This document shows positions 7,638-16,605 of a stretch of DNA of 46,241 nucleotides, in pieces (within the stretch, counting starts at the first letter, position 1; every line of letters begins with the position of its first letter). Location of the stretch: contig JACWAD010000043.1 of assembly GCA_014874175.1 (NCBI GenBank), positions 1-46,241 on the forward strand. Reading direction: 5' to 3'. Both the position numbers and the translations under genes were made by a program. Source of the DNA: Thermoleophilia bacterium. GTDB taxonomy: Bacteria > Actinomycetota > Thermoleophilia > BMS3ABIN01. The notes below the pieces were generated by a model that saw only the letters and a list, made by a program, of their open reading frames with translations, made no database searches and was not told the origin of the DNA.

Positions 7638-7949
7638 TTATGCAGAGGTCAATATTTGCTTCCGAGTTAGCAGGATAAGCAACACAAGAAATGCTGGCAT
7701 GAAAGCCTTTACTGTGATGGTCCCGCTGTGGTCGCGGTGGCTGTGCCCGTTATAGTGACGCCATGCGTGCCCTTCTGTAAGGGTGCCCCTGGACGAACGA
7801 AGTAAATTAGTGACTGTTGCCTGTTCCGCCTGCGAGAGGTTCGGATCTCTGAGTGTCATTATGCTTTTATCAGCATCAACCTGAGCCTGTGCCTCCGTTG
7901 TTGACCCGGAGAAACCTTGATAAATAACATATCCGACAACGCCTACCAA
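7638..7949 (-). CDS. Hypothetical small membrane-anchored protein, doubtful
   Basis: I do not recognise this 103-aa frame. It begins with a hydrophobic segment that extends upstream of the listed start (VAVVILVGVVGYVIYQGF). A hydrophilic Gln/Asp-rich linker follows, then a His-rich stretch (GHSHRDHSG) and a second hydrophobic segment (FMPAFLVLLILL) near the C-terminus. No ATG or ribosome site fits, and an in-frame stop lies only about 12 codons before the listed TTG. It may be a remnant of a two-TM protein with its 5' end lost. It sits between two decayed transposases. The stretch 7950-8222 beyond it has no gene. Confidence 0.3.
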   Translation of the reverse strand: MVGVVGYVIYQGFSGSTTEAQAQVDADKSIMTLRDPNLSQAEQATVTNLLRSSRGTLTEGHAWRHYNGHSHRDHSGTITVKAFMPAFLVLLILLTRKQILTSA

Positions 7950-8222
7950 AATTACTACGGCAACAGACCCTATGAAGAAAACTTATTTATCTATTGAAAC
8001 AAGGGCAATATGTGATGGTCTACTTCACTCCAAAAATGGAATTTCCAATAGTCTGCGTCACCAAGGTCAAAATTGCAACTAATCCAGGGAACGTCTGAAC
8101 AAGCCAGCATCGAAAGCGACTTGATGCCTGAGGTCATCGATTTCCATTGATATTTTCTTATAGACTGCATATATCGCTGATTTCATGGGCCTTTATTGAC
8201 CCATTTCCTGATTTATGGCGCA

Positions 8223-8526
8223 CTAGATCTGTTGATACAATAATTGTTTCCTGACCAGGTAGAGGTTGGCGAGGCTAAAGAGCGTGAACTGCTGCGCCGC
8301 GTTTTTGATGATGCCGCGGTACCTGACCTTGCGATAGCCGAATATGCATTTGACCACGTGATACGGATGTTCACCCCTGGCCCGAGTCTGACTCATGCGA
8401 CTGTTTCGCTGCCTATCTTTCTTGCTGAGCTTTTGCCCTCGGGCTGCCTTCTTCGATACACACCATTTCACGCCCCGCGCTTCAAATTCCTGTTGCTTGT
8501 GGCGTCAACGATGGTGCCTTCCCTAG
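8223..8526 (-). pseudogene. IS5-family transposase, C-terminal half (inverted relative to its N-terminal half)
   Basis: Reading on the minus strand from about 8526 gives REGTIVDATSNR, the family's first catalytic Asp region. After a frame change and an internal gap it gives KWCVSKKAARGQ...RARGEHPYHVVK.IFGYRKVRYRGI.KNAAQ...LANLYLVRK, the catalytic-Glu C-terminal region. It lacks about 90 central residues. Below 8223 the sequence GGGAACGTCTGAACAAGCC near 8082 could be the element's end; that is unverified. Together with 8584-9060 it makes up one transposase split head-to-head. Confidence 0.75.
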
Positions 8527-8538
8527 GCCCTTCCGGCA

Positions 8539-8559
8539 GCTATTCTATGATAGAATAGC
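8539..8559. repeat. 21-bp perfect palindrome at the IS5 rearrangement junction
   Basis: GCTATTCTAT-G-ATAGAATAGC is a perfect 10-bp inverted repeat around one base. It lies between the divergently oriented transposase halves and just upstream of the GAGGAGG box of the + strand half. It could be part of the element's own promoter (TATGAT as -10) or a product of the inversion. Confidence 0.5.
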
Positions 8560-8583
8560 CAAAAGTCAACCGAGGAGGTAATC

Positions 8584-9060
8584 TTGAAACAACCCAGTTT
8601 CGCCACTCTGGCTTACGCAGGCAAGAAAAAGCAGACCAGGAAAGAGAAATTCCTTTCCGAGATGTACCAGATTATCCCCTGGAGGCAACTTGTGCGGCTG
8701 ATAAACCCGTATTATCCCAAGGCAGGAAACGGCCGCGCGCCCATGGGCGTCGAGAAAATGCTCAGAATCTACTTCATGCAGCAGTGGTTCAGCCTCTCAG
8801 ATCCGGCCATGGAAGACGCCCTCTACGACTCAAACGCCATGGTTCGCTTCGCCGGCATCGATTTAAGCTCAGATCCGGTTCCTGATGAGAGCACCATCCT
8901 TAAGTTCAGACATCTTCTGGAGAAGCACAATCTCACCAGGCGGATATTCGCCAGCACCTGCCGCCACCTGGAAGAACACGGCTTGATGCTGGGGAAAGAG
9001 GGAATGGAAAAATCTGCGAGTGTAAAACTGGCGTATAATAATTGCGGGATTAGCAGGTGA
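8584..9060 (+). pseudogene. IS5-family transposase, N-terminal half
   Basis: The TTG start at 8584 follows a strong GAGGAGG box (8572-8578). The first 137 or so residues are a good IS5-family N-terminus: KKKQTRKEKFLSEM, IPWRQLVRLINPYYPKAG, FSLSDPAMEDALYD, PDESTILKFRHLLE, ending EEHGLML. The family continues LREGTIVDAT, but here the reading changes at about 8991 to an unrelated 21-residue tail. The missing sequence beginning REGTIVDAT is found on the other strand at 8526-8223. The protein lacks the catalytic DDE residues and cannot transpose. It could still be expressed as a truncated DNA-binding form. Confidence 0.8.
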
Positions 9061-9067
9061 AAAGTGG

Positions 9068-9142
9068 TGGTGGGCGATGGCGGATTTGAACCACCGACCC
9101 CCTGCTTGTAAGGCAGGTGCTCTCCCGCTGAGCTAATCGCCC
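9068..9142 (-). tRNA. tRNA-Val (TAC)
   Basis: The acceptor GGGCGAT pairs with ATCGCCC. The D arm is GCTC/GAGC and the anticodon loop CTTACAA (TAC). The T arm is CGGTGG-TTCAAAT-CCGCC, and CCA is encoded. It is the last of three tRNAs read on the minus strand, right beside the IS5 remnant. Confidence 0.95.
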
Positions 9143-9149
9143 CATAACT

Positions 9150-9246
9150 GGATTTTGGACTTCGGACTTTGGATACTGGATAACCCAATGGGTTTTTAAT
9201 TTTTACGTTCTTTCCAAAGTCCAATATCCAAAACCCAATGTCCGGG
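9150..9246. repeat. Heptad repeat array between tRNA-Glu and tRNA-Val, two opposed arms
   Basis: The left arm reads GGATTTT GGACTTC GGACTTT GGATACT GGATAAC. The right arm (9212-9246) reads TCCAAAG TCCAATA TCCAAAA CCCAATG TCC. Both have a strict 7-nt period and are roughly inverted copies, so the spacer RNA between the two tRNAs could fold. Confidence 0.75.
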
Positions 9247-9251
9247 TGTTC

Positions 9252-9327
9252 TGGTGCCCCCAGGGGAATTCGAATCCCCGCCGCCGCCTTGAAAGGGCGG
9301 TGTCCTGGGCCACTAGACGATGGGGGC
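9252..9327 (-). tRNA. tRNA-Glu (TTC)
   Basis: The acceptor GCCCCCA pairs with TGGGGGC. The anticodon loop CTTTCAA gives TTC, the T arm is GGGGA-TTCGAAT-TCCCC, and CCA is encoded. It is the middle gene of the Lys-Glu-Val tRNA cluster. Confidence 0.95.
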
Positions 9328-9370
9328 AAGCAGACTCTGGATTTTTAACGCTGGATGCTGGAAAAACCAT

Positions 9371-9394
9371 ATCCTTCGCTTCGCTCAGGATGAC
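9371..9394. repeat. Short dispersed repeat, CCTTCGCTTCGCTCAGGATGAC type
   Basis: The sequence ATCCTTCGCTTCGCTCAGGATGAC lies between tRNA-Lys and tRNA-Glu. It resembles the interrupted version at 19934-19968 (GATTCTTCGC...GGCTCAGAATGAC). From general experience this motif is a common intergenic repeat in many uncultured bacterial genomes. It can form a short ATCCT/AGGAT hairpin. Confidence 0.5.
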
Positions 9395-9470
9395 AACCAG
9401 TGCTTAAAATATCATCATCGTTCTGTACTTTTTCCAGTTATAAAATCCGGTATCCAGCGTCCCTTCAACT

Positions 9471-9546
9471 TGGTGAGCCGTACTGGACTCGAACCAGTGA
9501 CACCCGGATTAAAAGTCCGGTGCTCTACCAACTGAGCTAACGGCCC
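9471..9546 (-). tRNA. tRNA-Lys (TTT)
   Basis: The acceptor GGGCCGT pairs with ACGGCTC (one G-U pair). The anticodon loop CTTTTAA gives TTT, the T arm is ACTGG-TTCGAGT-CCAGT, and CCA is encoded. It is the first of the three-tRNA cluster on the minus strand. Confidence 0.95.
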
Positions 9547-9568
9547 AAAAAACCCGATCTTAGAAATT

Positions 9569-9619
9569 GGACCTTGGATTTTGGAATCCAATATCAAAAG
9601 TCCGAAATCCAATGTCCGG
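9569..9619. repeat. Heptad repeat array upstream of tRNA-Lys
   Basis: GGACCTT GGATTTT GGA is followed by inverted units ATCCAAT ATCAAAA GTCCGAA ATCCAAT GTCCGG, all in 7-nt register. It lies between the putative tRNA promoter and tRNA-Lys, so it would be in the transcribed leader. Confidence 0.7.
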
Positions 9620-9624
9620 TTGTG

Positions 9625-9654
9625 AGTGTACTATAGCCGCGTGCCTGCAGACAA
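9625..9654 (-). promoter_or_regulatory. Putative promoter of the Lys-Glu-Val tRNA cluster
   Basis: TTGTCT (9649-9654), an 18-nt spacer and TACACT (9625-9630) read on the minus strand, about 80 nt before tRNA-Lys. Confidence 0.4.
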
Positions 9655-9692
9655 ACAGCCACCCGGTTTCTTGCAAAAAGTTGCGCAGTAGT

Positions 9693-9727
9693 ATCCAATA
9701 TCCAAAGTCCAACATCCAATATCCGCT
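9693..9727. repeat. Heptad repeat array upstream of transketolase
   Basis: ATCCAAT ATCCAAA GTCCAAC ATCCAAT ATCCGCT gives five 7-nt units in perfect register. The array ends about 80 bp before the tkt start. Confidence 0.75.
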
Positions 9728-9807
9728 TTGATGCTTCACTTTCCCCCAAAGCGGGGAATATCAAAACGCGGCATCCGGCATCATTCTTTTTCGGGCAGGA
9801 GGATAGC

Positions 9808-11850
9808 ATGAGCAGGACGGAAGACCTGGACCAGCGCTGCATCAATACGATCAGGTTCCTGGCCGTGGACGCGGTCCAGAAAGCCAACTCCGGCCATCCG
9901 GGCATGCCCATGGGCGCAGCTCCAATGGCCTATGTCCTTTGGACCAAATTTCTTAAATTTGATCCAGATAACCCCGGCTGGCCCAATCGGGACCGGTTTA
10001 TCCTTTCCGCCGGTCATGGCTCGATGCTGCTCTACTCCCTGCTTTACCTGACCGGTTACAGGGATATGACCATGGAGCAGATCAGGAACTTCCGCCAGTG
10101 GGACAGCATTACACCCGGCCATCCCGAGAGCCTGCTGGCGGACGGCATCGAGGTGACGACGGGGCCGCTAGGCCAGGGATTTGGCAACGGCGTGGGTACG
10201 GCCATTGCTGAGCGCCATCTGGCTTCTCTTTACAACACGCCCGATCACAACATCATTGACCATTACACTTATGCCATCACCAGCGATGGAGACCTGATGG
10301 AGGGGATTTCGTCTGAGGCGGCATCCATCGCCGGCCATCTGGGGCTGGGCAAGCTTGTTTACCTCTATGACGACAACCATGTTTCTATCGAAGGCAGCAC
10401 GAATCTGGCATTCACCGAGGACCGCGGCCGCCGCTTCGAGGCTTACGGCTGGCACGTGGAGCATGTCGAGGACGGCAACGATCTGGGCGAGATCGAGACG
10501 GCAATCGAGGCGGCCAGGCTGGAGCTGGAGCGTCCTTCTCTTATTATCGTGCGCACTCATATCGGCTACGGCAGCCCCCACAAGCAGGACACCGCGGCCG
10601 CCCACGGGGAACCTCTGGGCGCCGAGGAAGTCAAGCTGAGCAAGGAGGCGCTGGGCTGGCCGCCGGAGCCTGATTTTCTTGTCCCCAACGACGTGCTTGC
10701 CCATTTCCGCGAGGCCAAGGCGCGGGGGAAACTGCTAAACGGCGAGTGGCAGAGCCGATTTTCGGCCTACGAGCAGGAAATGCCCGAGCAGGCGTCCCGC
10801 TTTCAAGCGGCCCTGAAACGGGAGCTGCCGGAGGACCTGGATAACATCCTTCCCGAGTTCAAGCCCGGGGACGGGCCGATGGCCACCAGAGTAGCATCCG
10901 GCAAGTGCATCAACGCCCTAGCTCCGAAGCTGCCGCAGCTGCTGGGCGGTTCGGCCGACCTGGCGCCATCGACAATGACCCTGATAGAAGGCGCCGGCGA
11001 CTTCGAGCCTGGCCAGACGGGACGGAATCTCCACTTTGGCGTGCGCGAGCACGGCATGGGCGCTATCGTCAACGGCATGGCCCGCCACGGTGGCGTCATT
11101 CCCTACGGGGCCACCTTCCTCATTTTCTCCGATTACATGCGCGCCGCCATCAGGATCGGGGCGCTGCAGCAGGCGCCCGCCATCTGGATATTCACGCATG
11201 ACAGCGTCGGCCTGGGCGAGGACGGCCCCACCCATCAGCCGGTCGAGCACCTGATGTCGCTGAGGGCCGTGCCCGGCCTGGTGCTGATACGCCCCGCCGA
11301 CGCCCGGGAGACCGTAGCCGCCTGGCGCGAGGCCTTAAAGCTGCACCGGCGGGGAGTGCCGGTGGCCCTGGCGCTAACCCGGCAGAAGCTGCCGGTGCTG
11401 GAGGAAACACAGGCAGACGGCGTGGCCAGAGGGGCATATGTGCTTTCGGAGGCAGAGGGTGGCAGCGGCGCCATTGACGTCATTCTGATAGCCACCGGCT
11501 CGGAAGTACACGCAGCCCTTAATGCCAGGCAGCTGCTAGAAGAAAGAAAATTAAAGGCGCGGGTGGTAAGCATGCCCAGTTGGGAACTTTTTGAAGAGCA
11601 GGACGAATCTTACCGGGAGTCGGTCTTGCCGTCCCGGATCTCCGCCCGCGTTTCCGTGGAAGCCGGGGTCACCCTTGGCTGGAGCCGTTACGTGGGCGAC
11701 CGGGGGGCCTCGGTGGGGATTGACCGCTTCGGCGCCTCGGCCCCGGGGGATATTGTCATGGACAAGCTGGGCATCAACCCCGCAAACGTGGCTGGGAGGG
11801 CGGCGGAGCTGGTGGCGTACGAGCCGGGCAACGCGGTTTGGGACATGTAG
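9808..11850 (+). CDS. tkt: Transketolase
   Basis: This thiamine-diphosphate enzyme moves two-carbon ketol units between sugar phosphates in the non-oxidative pentose phosphate pathway. The cytoplasmic product has 680 aa, a full bacterial length. It shows His30 in the SGHPGMPMG active-site loop, the ThDP motif SDGDLMEG (159-166) ending in the usual Asn (DDNHVSIEG), a central pyrimidine-binding domain ([11 protein letters not shown]) and a C-terminal transketolase domain. ATG 9808 has GGAGG 6 nt upstream. Its 3' end meets purH tail to tail with a 3-bp gap. Beside the purine genes it would supply ribose-5-phosphate for PRPP; that link is inference from position. Confidence 0.98.
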   Translation: MSRTEDLDQRCINTIRFLAVDAVQKANSGHPGMPMGAAPMAYVLWTKFLKFDPDNPGWPNRDRFILSAGHGSMLLYSLLYLTGYRDMTMEQIRNFRQWDSITPGHPESLLADGIEVTTGPLGQGFGNGVGTAIAERHLASLYNTPDHNIIDHYTYAITSDGDLMEGISSEAASIAGHLGLGKLVYLYDDNHVSIEGSTNLAFTEDRGRRFEAYGWHVEHVEDGNDLGEIETAIEAARLELERPSLIIVRTHIGYGSPHKQDTAAAHGEPLGAEEVKLSKEALGWPPEPDFLVPNDVLAHFREAKARGKLLNGEWQSRFSAYEQEMPEQASRFQAALKRELPEDLDNILPEFKPGDGPMATRVASGKCINALAPKLPQLLGGSADLAPSTMTLIEGAGDFEPGQTGRNLHFGVREHGMGAIVNGMARHGGVIPYGATFLIFSDYMRAAIRIGALQQAPAIWIFTHDSVGLGEDGPTHQPVEHLMSLRAVPGLVLIRPADARETVAAWREALKLHRRGVPVALALTRQKLPVLEETQADGVARGAYVLSEAEGGSGAIDVILIATGSEVHAALNARQLLEERKLKARVVSMPSWELFEEQDESYRESVLPSRISARVSVEAGVTLGWSRYVGDRGASVGIDRFGASAPGDIVMDKLGINPANVAGRAAELVAYEPGNAVWDM

Positions 11851-11853
11851 AAG

Positions 11854-13395
11854 TTAATGGAGGAAGTGCCGCACCCTTGTGAAGATCATGGCGACGCCAT
11901 GCTCATCGCAAACCTTGATGGCCTCCTGGTCGCGGTTGGCGCCGCCGGGTTGGATAACACAGGTAATGCCCTTCGAGATGAGCAGGTCCAGCGCGTCGGT
12001 GAAGGGGAAAAAGGCGTCGGAGCCGCATGAAGCGCCCTCGATGTCATCCTGGGCTTTGTGCAGGGCCAGGTTGGCGGCGTCAACCCGGCTCATCTGGCCG
12101 GCGCCGATGCCCGCTGTTGCCAGATTCCTGGCGACGACGATGGCGTTTGAGCGGGCATGTTTGGCCACCCGCCAGGCAAACAGGGCGTCTCCCCATTCGT
12201 CCTCGCTCGGATGCCGCTTGGTCACTACCTTCATATTCTCCCGCTCATCCATGCCGGAGTCCTTGTCCTGCACCAGCATGCCGCCCATTACGCGCTTGTA
12301 ATCCGGCTCGCCGGTGACCGCCTTGCGCCGCTCCTCGTTGACCAGTATCCTGATTCTTGGTTTCACGGTCAGAACCTCGACCGCCTCGGCGGTGAAACCG
12401 GGCGCCACCAGCACCTCGATAAACTTTTTAGCCATTTGTCCAGCCAGCTCCTCGTCGATGATCCTGTTTACGGCCACGACTGAGCCGAAGGCGCTGATCG
12501 GGTCGGCCGCCCACGCTTTCCGGTAAGCGCGGATAATATCTTCGGCCACGGCGACGCCACAAGGATTGTTGTGCTTGACAACCACAGCGGCCGGCAGCGA
12601 GAACTCCCTGAGCAGCTCGCGGGCGCTGTTTAAATCGAGCAGGTTATTAAAACCAAGCTCGATGCCGTGCAGCTGGGTGACGCGGCTGAGCAGGTGGCGG
12701 CGGGCGCCGACCTCGGCATAATAGGCCGCCCGCTGGTGCGGATTCTCACCGTAGCGGAGCGGCTGCACTTTCTCGAAGTCCAGCAGCATGAAAGGAGGAA
12801 AATCATCCTCGCCCTCGCTGAACCAGTTGGCGATGACGGTGTCGTAGTGGGCGATGCTGTGGAAGGTCTGCGTGGCCAGCCGGCGCAGCGTCGCCGCGCT
12901 CAGCTGGTTGTCATTTGACTTCATTTCCTCAATGATGCCAGTATAGCTGCGCGGATCGCTCACCACGGCCACGCTCTTGAAGTTCTTTGCCGCCGCCCGC
13001 ACCATCGTGGGGCCGCCAATGTCAATGTTCTCGATAATTTCTTCCTCGCTGACGCCCCGGCGGCCGGAAACTTCCTCAAATGGATACAAATTGACAACAA
13101 CCATGTCAATTGGTTTGATATTATGCTCTTTCAGCGTCAGCATGTGCTCATGCTTGCCGCGGTCAGCAAGCAGCGCCGCGTGGATGTGGGGATGGAGCGT
13201 CTTGACGCGGCCGTCGAGCATCTCGGGGAAACCGGTGACGTCGCTGATGGGAACGACCTTGATTCCTTTTTCCTCCAGGAAGCGGGCGGTGCCGCCGGTG
13301 GAAATGACCTCTACCCCCAGGCCCGTAAGAGCCTGCGCAAATTTATCAAGACCAATCTTGTTGGAAACGGAGATGAGCGCGCGTTTGACTTTCAA
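11854..13395 (-). CDS. purH: Bifunctional AICAR transformylase / IMP cyclohydrolase
   Basis: PurH carries out the last two steps of IMP synthesis: formylation of AICAR with 10-formyl-THF, then ring closure. The 513-aa product has the N-terminal MGS-like cyclohydrolase domain (ISVSNKIGLDKFAQAL, STGGTARFLEEKGI). The C-terminal transformylase domain has the catalytic Lys-His pair in VVKHNNPCG and the conserved GANRDQEAI. It ends in the usual FTRVRHFLH tail. It is the last gene of the minus-strand purB-to-purH run, 47 nt after purN. Confidence 0.98.
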   Translation of the reverse strand: MKVKRALISVSNKIGLDKFAQALTGLGVEVISTGGTARFLEEKGIKVVPISDVTGFPEMLDGRVKTLHPHIHAALLADRGKHEHMLTLKEHNIKPIDMVVVNLYPFEEVSGRRGVSEEEIIENIDIGGPTMVRAAAKNFKSVAVVSDPRSYTGIIEEMKSNDNQLSAATLRRLATQTFHSIAHYDTVIANWFSEGEDDFPPFMLLDFEKVQPLRYGENPHQRAAYYAEVGARRHLLSRVTQLHGIELGFNNLLDLNSARELLREFSLPAAVVVKHNNPCGVAVAEDIIRAYRKAWAADPISAFGSVVAVNRIIDEELAGQMAKKFIEVLVAPGFTAEAVEVLTVKPRIRILVNEERRKAVTGEPDYKRVMGGMLVQDKDSGMDERENMKVVTKRHPSEDEWGDALFAWRVAKHARSNAIVVARNLATAGIGAGQMSRVDAANLALHKAQDDIEGASCGSDAFFPFTDALDLLISKGITCVIQPGGANRDQEAIKVCDEHGVAMIFTRVRHFLH

Positions 13396-13442
13396 TTGGA
13401 CCTCCCCTGCAAAGCTCAGGAATTAATAACATAAAACAACGA

Positions 13443-14087
13443 CTATTCAACCAGGACCCGGCGCGGGTTGTCCTTGTCGAAGCTGACGCGGCCGGCGGTG
13501 ATCAGCTCGATCGCCTGCGGCAGCAGCCTGTGCTCGACCTCATGGATGCGGGCGGCCAGGCTTTCGACCGTGTCATTATATGCTATGTCCACAGCTTCTT
13601 GAAGAATGATGGGGCCGGTGTCGGTGCCTTCGTCGACAAAATGTACGGTTACGCCGGTTATGCGGACGCCGTAGGCGAGGGAGTCCTCGATGCCGCTGCC
13701 GCCGGGGAAAGCCGGCAGCAGGGCCGGGTGCAGGTTGATGACGCGCTTGGGGAAACGCTCCAGAAGGGCCGGCGTCACGACTCGCATATACCCGGCCAGA
13801 ACCACAAGCTCCACGCCGCGGCGCTCGAGCTCGGCGGCAATGGCAAGGTCGTGCTCCCCGCGACCGGCAAAATCCTGGGGGCTGATGACAACGGCGGGGA
13901 TGCCGGCCTTCCGGGCCCGCTTAAGTCCGTAGGCTTGCGGCCTGTCACTGATGACCACGGCCACCTCGATCCCCTGCGGGCCCCGGTGCAGTTTGTCGAT
14001 GATGCTGCCAAGGTTGGTCCCGGAGCCCGAGATCAGCACTCCCAGGCGGAAGGGACTGCTGTTGCGGCTTCCGGGCTCAGTTCCCAT
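13443..14087 (-). CDS. purN: Phosphoribosylglycinamide formyltransferase (GAR transformylase)
   Basis: PurN transfers the formyl group of 10-formyl-THF to GAR. The product of about 214 aa shows the Rossmann motif VLISGSGTNL, the catalytic NLHPALLP (Asn and His) and the catalytic Asp region HFVDEGTDTG. I take ATG 14087 rather than the tracked 14129. It gives the normal family length and an 11-nt overlap with the purM stop (ATGGGAACTGA), typical of coupled translation; the longer start would add 14 unconserved residues. Confidence 0.95.
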   Translation of the reverse strand: MGTEPGSRNSSPFRLGVLISGSGTNLGSIIDKLHRGPQGIEVAVVISDRPQAYGLKRARKAGIPAVVISPQDFAGRGEHDLAIAAELERRGVELVVLAGYMRVVTPALLERFPKRVINLHPALLPAFPGGSGIEDSLAYGVRITGVTVHFVDEGTDTGPIILQEAVDIAYNDTVESLAARIHEVEHRLLPQAIELITAGRVSFDKDNPRRVLVE

Positions 14088-15111
14088 TGATGATCTCAAA
14101 CCTGTTTTTACCGGGCTTAACGCTGCCAATCGCCACCGCTCCCGGCCCAGCCGCCAGCGCTTTTTGCCTGCAGGCGGGCGGGACGATGGCCACGTAGCCG
14201 ATGCCCATGTTAAAGGTGCGCCTCATCTCGGAGGCCTCAACGTTTCCCAGGCGCGCCAGCAGGCTAAACAGGGGCGGCTCCTGCCAGCTGGAAAGATCAA
14301 TGCGGGCTTGAAGCCCGTCCGGGATGACACGGGAGATATTTTCCTCCAGGCCGCCGCCGGTGATATGGGCCATGGCCTTCACCCCGCAGGCAGCCAGGAG
14401 CGCTTCAACCTGGGCCGTGTAGATGAGGGTTGGCTCCAGGAAGACATCGCCGGCGCGGCCTAGCCCAGGCAGCTCATCATCAAAGGAAATATTTTTGACC
14501 TCAAGTATTTTTCTTACCAGCGAAAAACCGTTGCTGTGGACGCCGCTGGAAGGCAGACCGACAATGACGTCCCCGGCCTCGACCCGGCCGGGAGTGATGA
14601 TCTTCTCTTTTTCCACCACCCCGACGGCGAAACCGGCCAGGTCGAACTGGCCGCCCCGGTAGAGATCGGGCATCTCCGCCGTCTCGCCGCCCAGCAGGGC
14701 GCAGCCGGCGCGGCGGCAGCCCTCGGCGACGCCCTCCACCAGCGCCGCCGCCTTTTCCGGAACGAGGCGGCCCACGGCAATGTAATCGAGAAAGAAGAGC
14801 GGACGGGCGCCGGTGGTGATGAGGTCGTTGACCGACATCGCCACCAGGTCGATGCCGACGCCCCCGTAGCGGCCCATTGCCTCGGCGATGAGCACCTTGG
14901 TGCCGACGCCATCGGTGGCGGCCACCAGCACCGGGTTTTTCATTCTGGGCAGCTCGACAAGGCCGGCAAAGCCGCCCAGGCCTCCGATGACGCGGACGCT
15001 GCCGGAAGTGGAAGCAACCGCGGTGCTGATCCTTCTTACCACCTCTGCGCCGGCGTCAACGCTTACGCCCGCGCCGGCATAGGTAAGACGGTCTTTTCCG
15101 CCGCCGCTTAT
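14077..15111 (-). CDS. purM: Phosphoribosylformylglycinamidine cyclo-ligase (AIR synthetase), apparent AUA start
   Basis: PurM closes FGAM to AIR using ATP. The motifs ATDGVGTK, LLGGETAEMP and HITGGGLEENI are intact. The tracked GTG start (15042) would drop the conserved N-terminal block TYAGAGVSVDAGAEVVRRI, which is clearly present upstream in frame. Between the in-frame TGA inside the purF end and GTG 15042 there is no ATG, GTG or TTG. The best candidate is ATA 15111-15109. It lies 8 nt after a strong AAGGAG, overlaps the purF stop codon and gives 344 aa, the normal PurM length. Either AUA is used, as a rare non-canonical start, or a base is wrong in the assembly. Gene identity is certain; only the start is unusual. 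Confidence 0.92.
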   Translation of the reverse strand: MSGGGKDRLTYAGAGVSVDAGAEVVRRISTAVASTSGSVRVIGGLGGFAGLVELPRMKNPVLVAATDGVGTKVLIAEAMGRYGGVGIDLVAMSVNDLITTGARPLFFLDYIAVGRLVPEKAAALVEGVAEGCRRAGCALLGGETAEMPDLYRGGQFDLAGFAVGVVEKEKIITPGRVEAGDVIVGLPSSGVHSNGFSLVRKILEVKNISFDDELPGLGRAGDVFLEPTLIYTAQVEALLAACGVKAMAHITGGGLEENISRVIPDGLQARIDLSSWQEPPLFSLLARLGNVEASEMRRTFNMGIGYVAIVPPACRQKALAAGPGAVAIGSVKPGKNRFEIINGN

Positions 15112-16577
15112 GCCACCGGCTCCTTCTTGGCGTTGGCATCGGGGGCGTCCTGCTCCACCTGCTCGAACCGGTGCTTGCTTGCCTTCAAGTCTTCCGGGAT
15201 GTCAATAGGGTAATGCCCGGTGAAGCAGGCGCGGCAGAAGCGCTGGGCCGGCAGTCCCACGGCCCGCTGCAGTCCCTCCAGGGTGATGTACTCCAGCGAG
15301 GTCGCGCCCACATGGCGGCGGATTTCGTCGATGTCTTTCTCGGAAGCAATCAGCTCCGTGCTGGTGGAAGTGTCAATGCCAAAGAAGCAGGAGTGCGTGA
15401 TTGGCGGCGAGCTGATGCGCAGATGCACTTCCCGGGCGCCGGCCGCGAACAGCATCTGCACGATCTTGTGAGTGGTGTTGCCGCGTACGATGGAATCGTC
15501 CACGACCACCAGCCGCTTGCCCTTAATCAGCTCGGCCAGCGGATTGAGCTTGACGCGGATGCCGTGCTGGCGCAGGTCTTGATCAGGCTGGATAAAAGTG
15601 CGGCCCACATAGCGGTTCTTGATCAGACCCTCGCCGTAGGCAATGCCGCTTTCGCGGGCAAAGCCGATGGCGGCGGGCGTGCCGGTGTCGGGAATGGGAA
15701 TCGCCATGTCGGCACGGGCGGGGAACTCACGCGCCAGCTCCTCGCCCATGCGGTTGCGGATGCGCGAGACGGTCTGGCCCTCGATCACGGAGTCGGGCCG
15801 GGCAAAATAGATAAACTCGAAGATACAAAGCCCCTGGTCGCGGGCGGGGGGCACCACCTGGCTAAGCTCCATTTTGCCGGGCGTAAGCACAACCATTTGA
15901 CCCGGCTCCACTTCCTGGACAAAGCTGGCGCCAACGATGTCGAGGCCGCAGCTCTCTGACGCGATCACGAAATTGCCGTCTTCCAGCCTGCCCACTGAGA
16001 GCGGCCGCACTCCCCAGGGATCGCGGAAGCCCACCACAAGGCCCTGGCCCAAAAGCACCACCGAGAAGGCGCCCCGGATCCGGGGCATGACCGCCGCCAC
16101 CGCTGCCGGGATGTCCGGCGCCGGGTTGGTGGCTATCAGCGCCGCCAGCAGCTCGCTGTCGCTGGTGGAGGTGAATTTGACATCATGGCCGGAAAGCATC
16201 TGCCGCAGCTCGGCTGTGTTGACAATATTGCCGTTATGAGCCAGGGCGACGGTATGCCCGTCGCGGACGTGGCAGACCGGCTGGGAGTTGCACCAGCGCG
16301 TCGAGCCGGTGGTGGAGTAACGGACGTGGCCGATTGCCGCCTGCCCGGAGAGGCTCTTTAAAGTCTCCTCCTTGAAGACCTGGGACACCAGGCCCATGTC
16401 CTTGAAGACGGTCAGGTGGCCATTGTCGGAGACGGCGATGCCGGCGCTCTCCTGGCCGCGGTGCTGCAGGGCAAACAGCGTGAAGAAGACCAGCCGGCTG
16501 ACGTCGCGCCCGGGGGCGCTGATGCCCACGATGCCGCAGGCCTCTTCCGGTTTATCATGTTCAAGAATTATGGCCAC
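15108..16577 (-). CDS. purF: Amidophosphoribosyltransferase
   Basis: PurF makes phosphoribosylamine from PRPP and glutamine, the committed and usually feedback-inhibited step. The 489-aa product has a 13-residue propeptide before the nucleophile Cys14 (EEACGIVG), as in the Bacillus-type enzyme. It also has the glutaminase domain (QHRGQESAG) and the PRPP loop [13 protein letters not shown]. The Cys residues [22 protein letters not shown] and [11 protein letters not shown] match the [4Fe-4S] ligands of the B. subtilis enzyme, suggesting oxygen-sensitive turnover. It lies 28 nt after purL, and its stop overlaps the purM start region. Confidence 0.98.
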   Translation of the reverse strand: MAIILEHDKPEEACGIVGISAPGRDVSRLVFFTLFALQHRGQESAGIAVSDNGHLTVFKDMGLVSQVFKEETLKSLSGQAAIGHVRYSTTGSTRWCNSQPVCHVRDGHTVALAHNGNIVNTAELRQMLSGHDVKFTSTSDSELLAALIATNPAPDIPAAVAAVMPRIRGAFSVVLLGQGLVVGFRDPWGVRPLSVGRLEDGNFVIASESCGLDIVGASFVQEVEPGQMVVLTPGKMELSQVVPPARDQGLCIFEFIYFARPDSVIEGQTVSRIRNRMGEELAREFPARADMAIPIPDTGTPAAIGFARESGIAYGEGLIKNRYVGRTFIQPDQDLRQHGIRVKLNPLAELIKGKRLVVVDDSIVRGNTTHKIVQMLFAAGAREVHLRISSPPITHSCFFGIDTSTSTELIASEKDIDEIRRHVGATSLEYITLEGLQRAVGLPAQRFCRACFTGHYPIDIPEDLKASKHRFEQVEQDAPDANAKKEPVA

Positions 16578-16605
16578 AATGCCTCATACCCGTATGCCGC
16601 ATCCG

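Noticed and set aside
9150-9246. CRISPR array
   Set aside because: Repeats are 7-nt degenerate units without spacers or conserved direct repeats. No CRISPR array or cas gene was seen in the window.
11850-11888. Terminator between tkt and purH
   Set aside because: The genes are convergent with only a 3-bp gap, and I saw no stem plus T tract there.
14088-14129. Longer purN start at 14129
   Set aside because: It would add 14 unconserved residues inside purM. ATG 14087 gives the normal family length and an 11-nt overlap.
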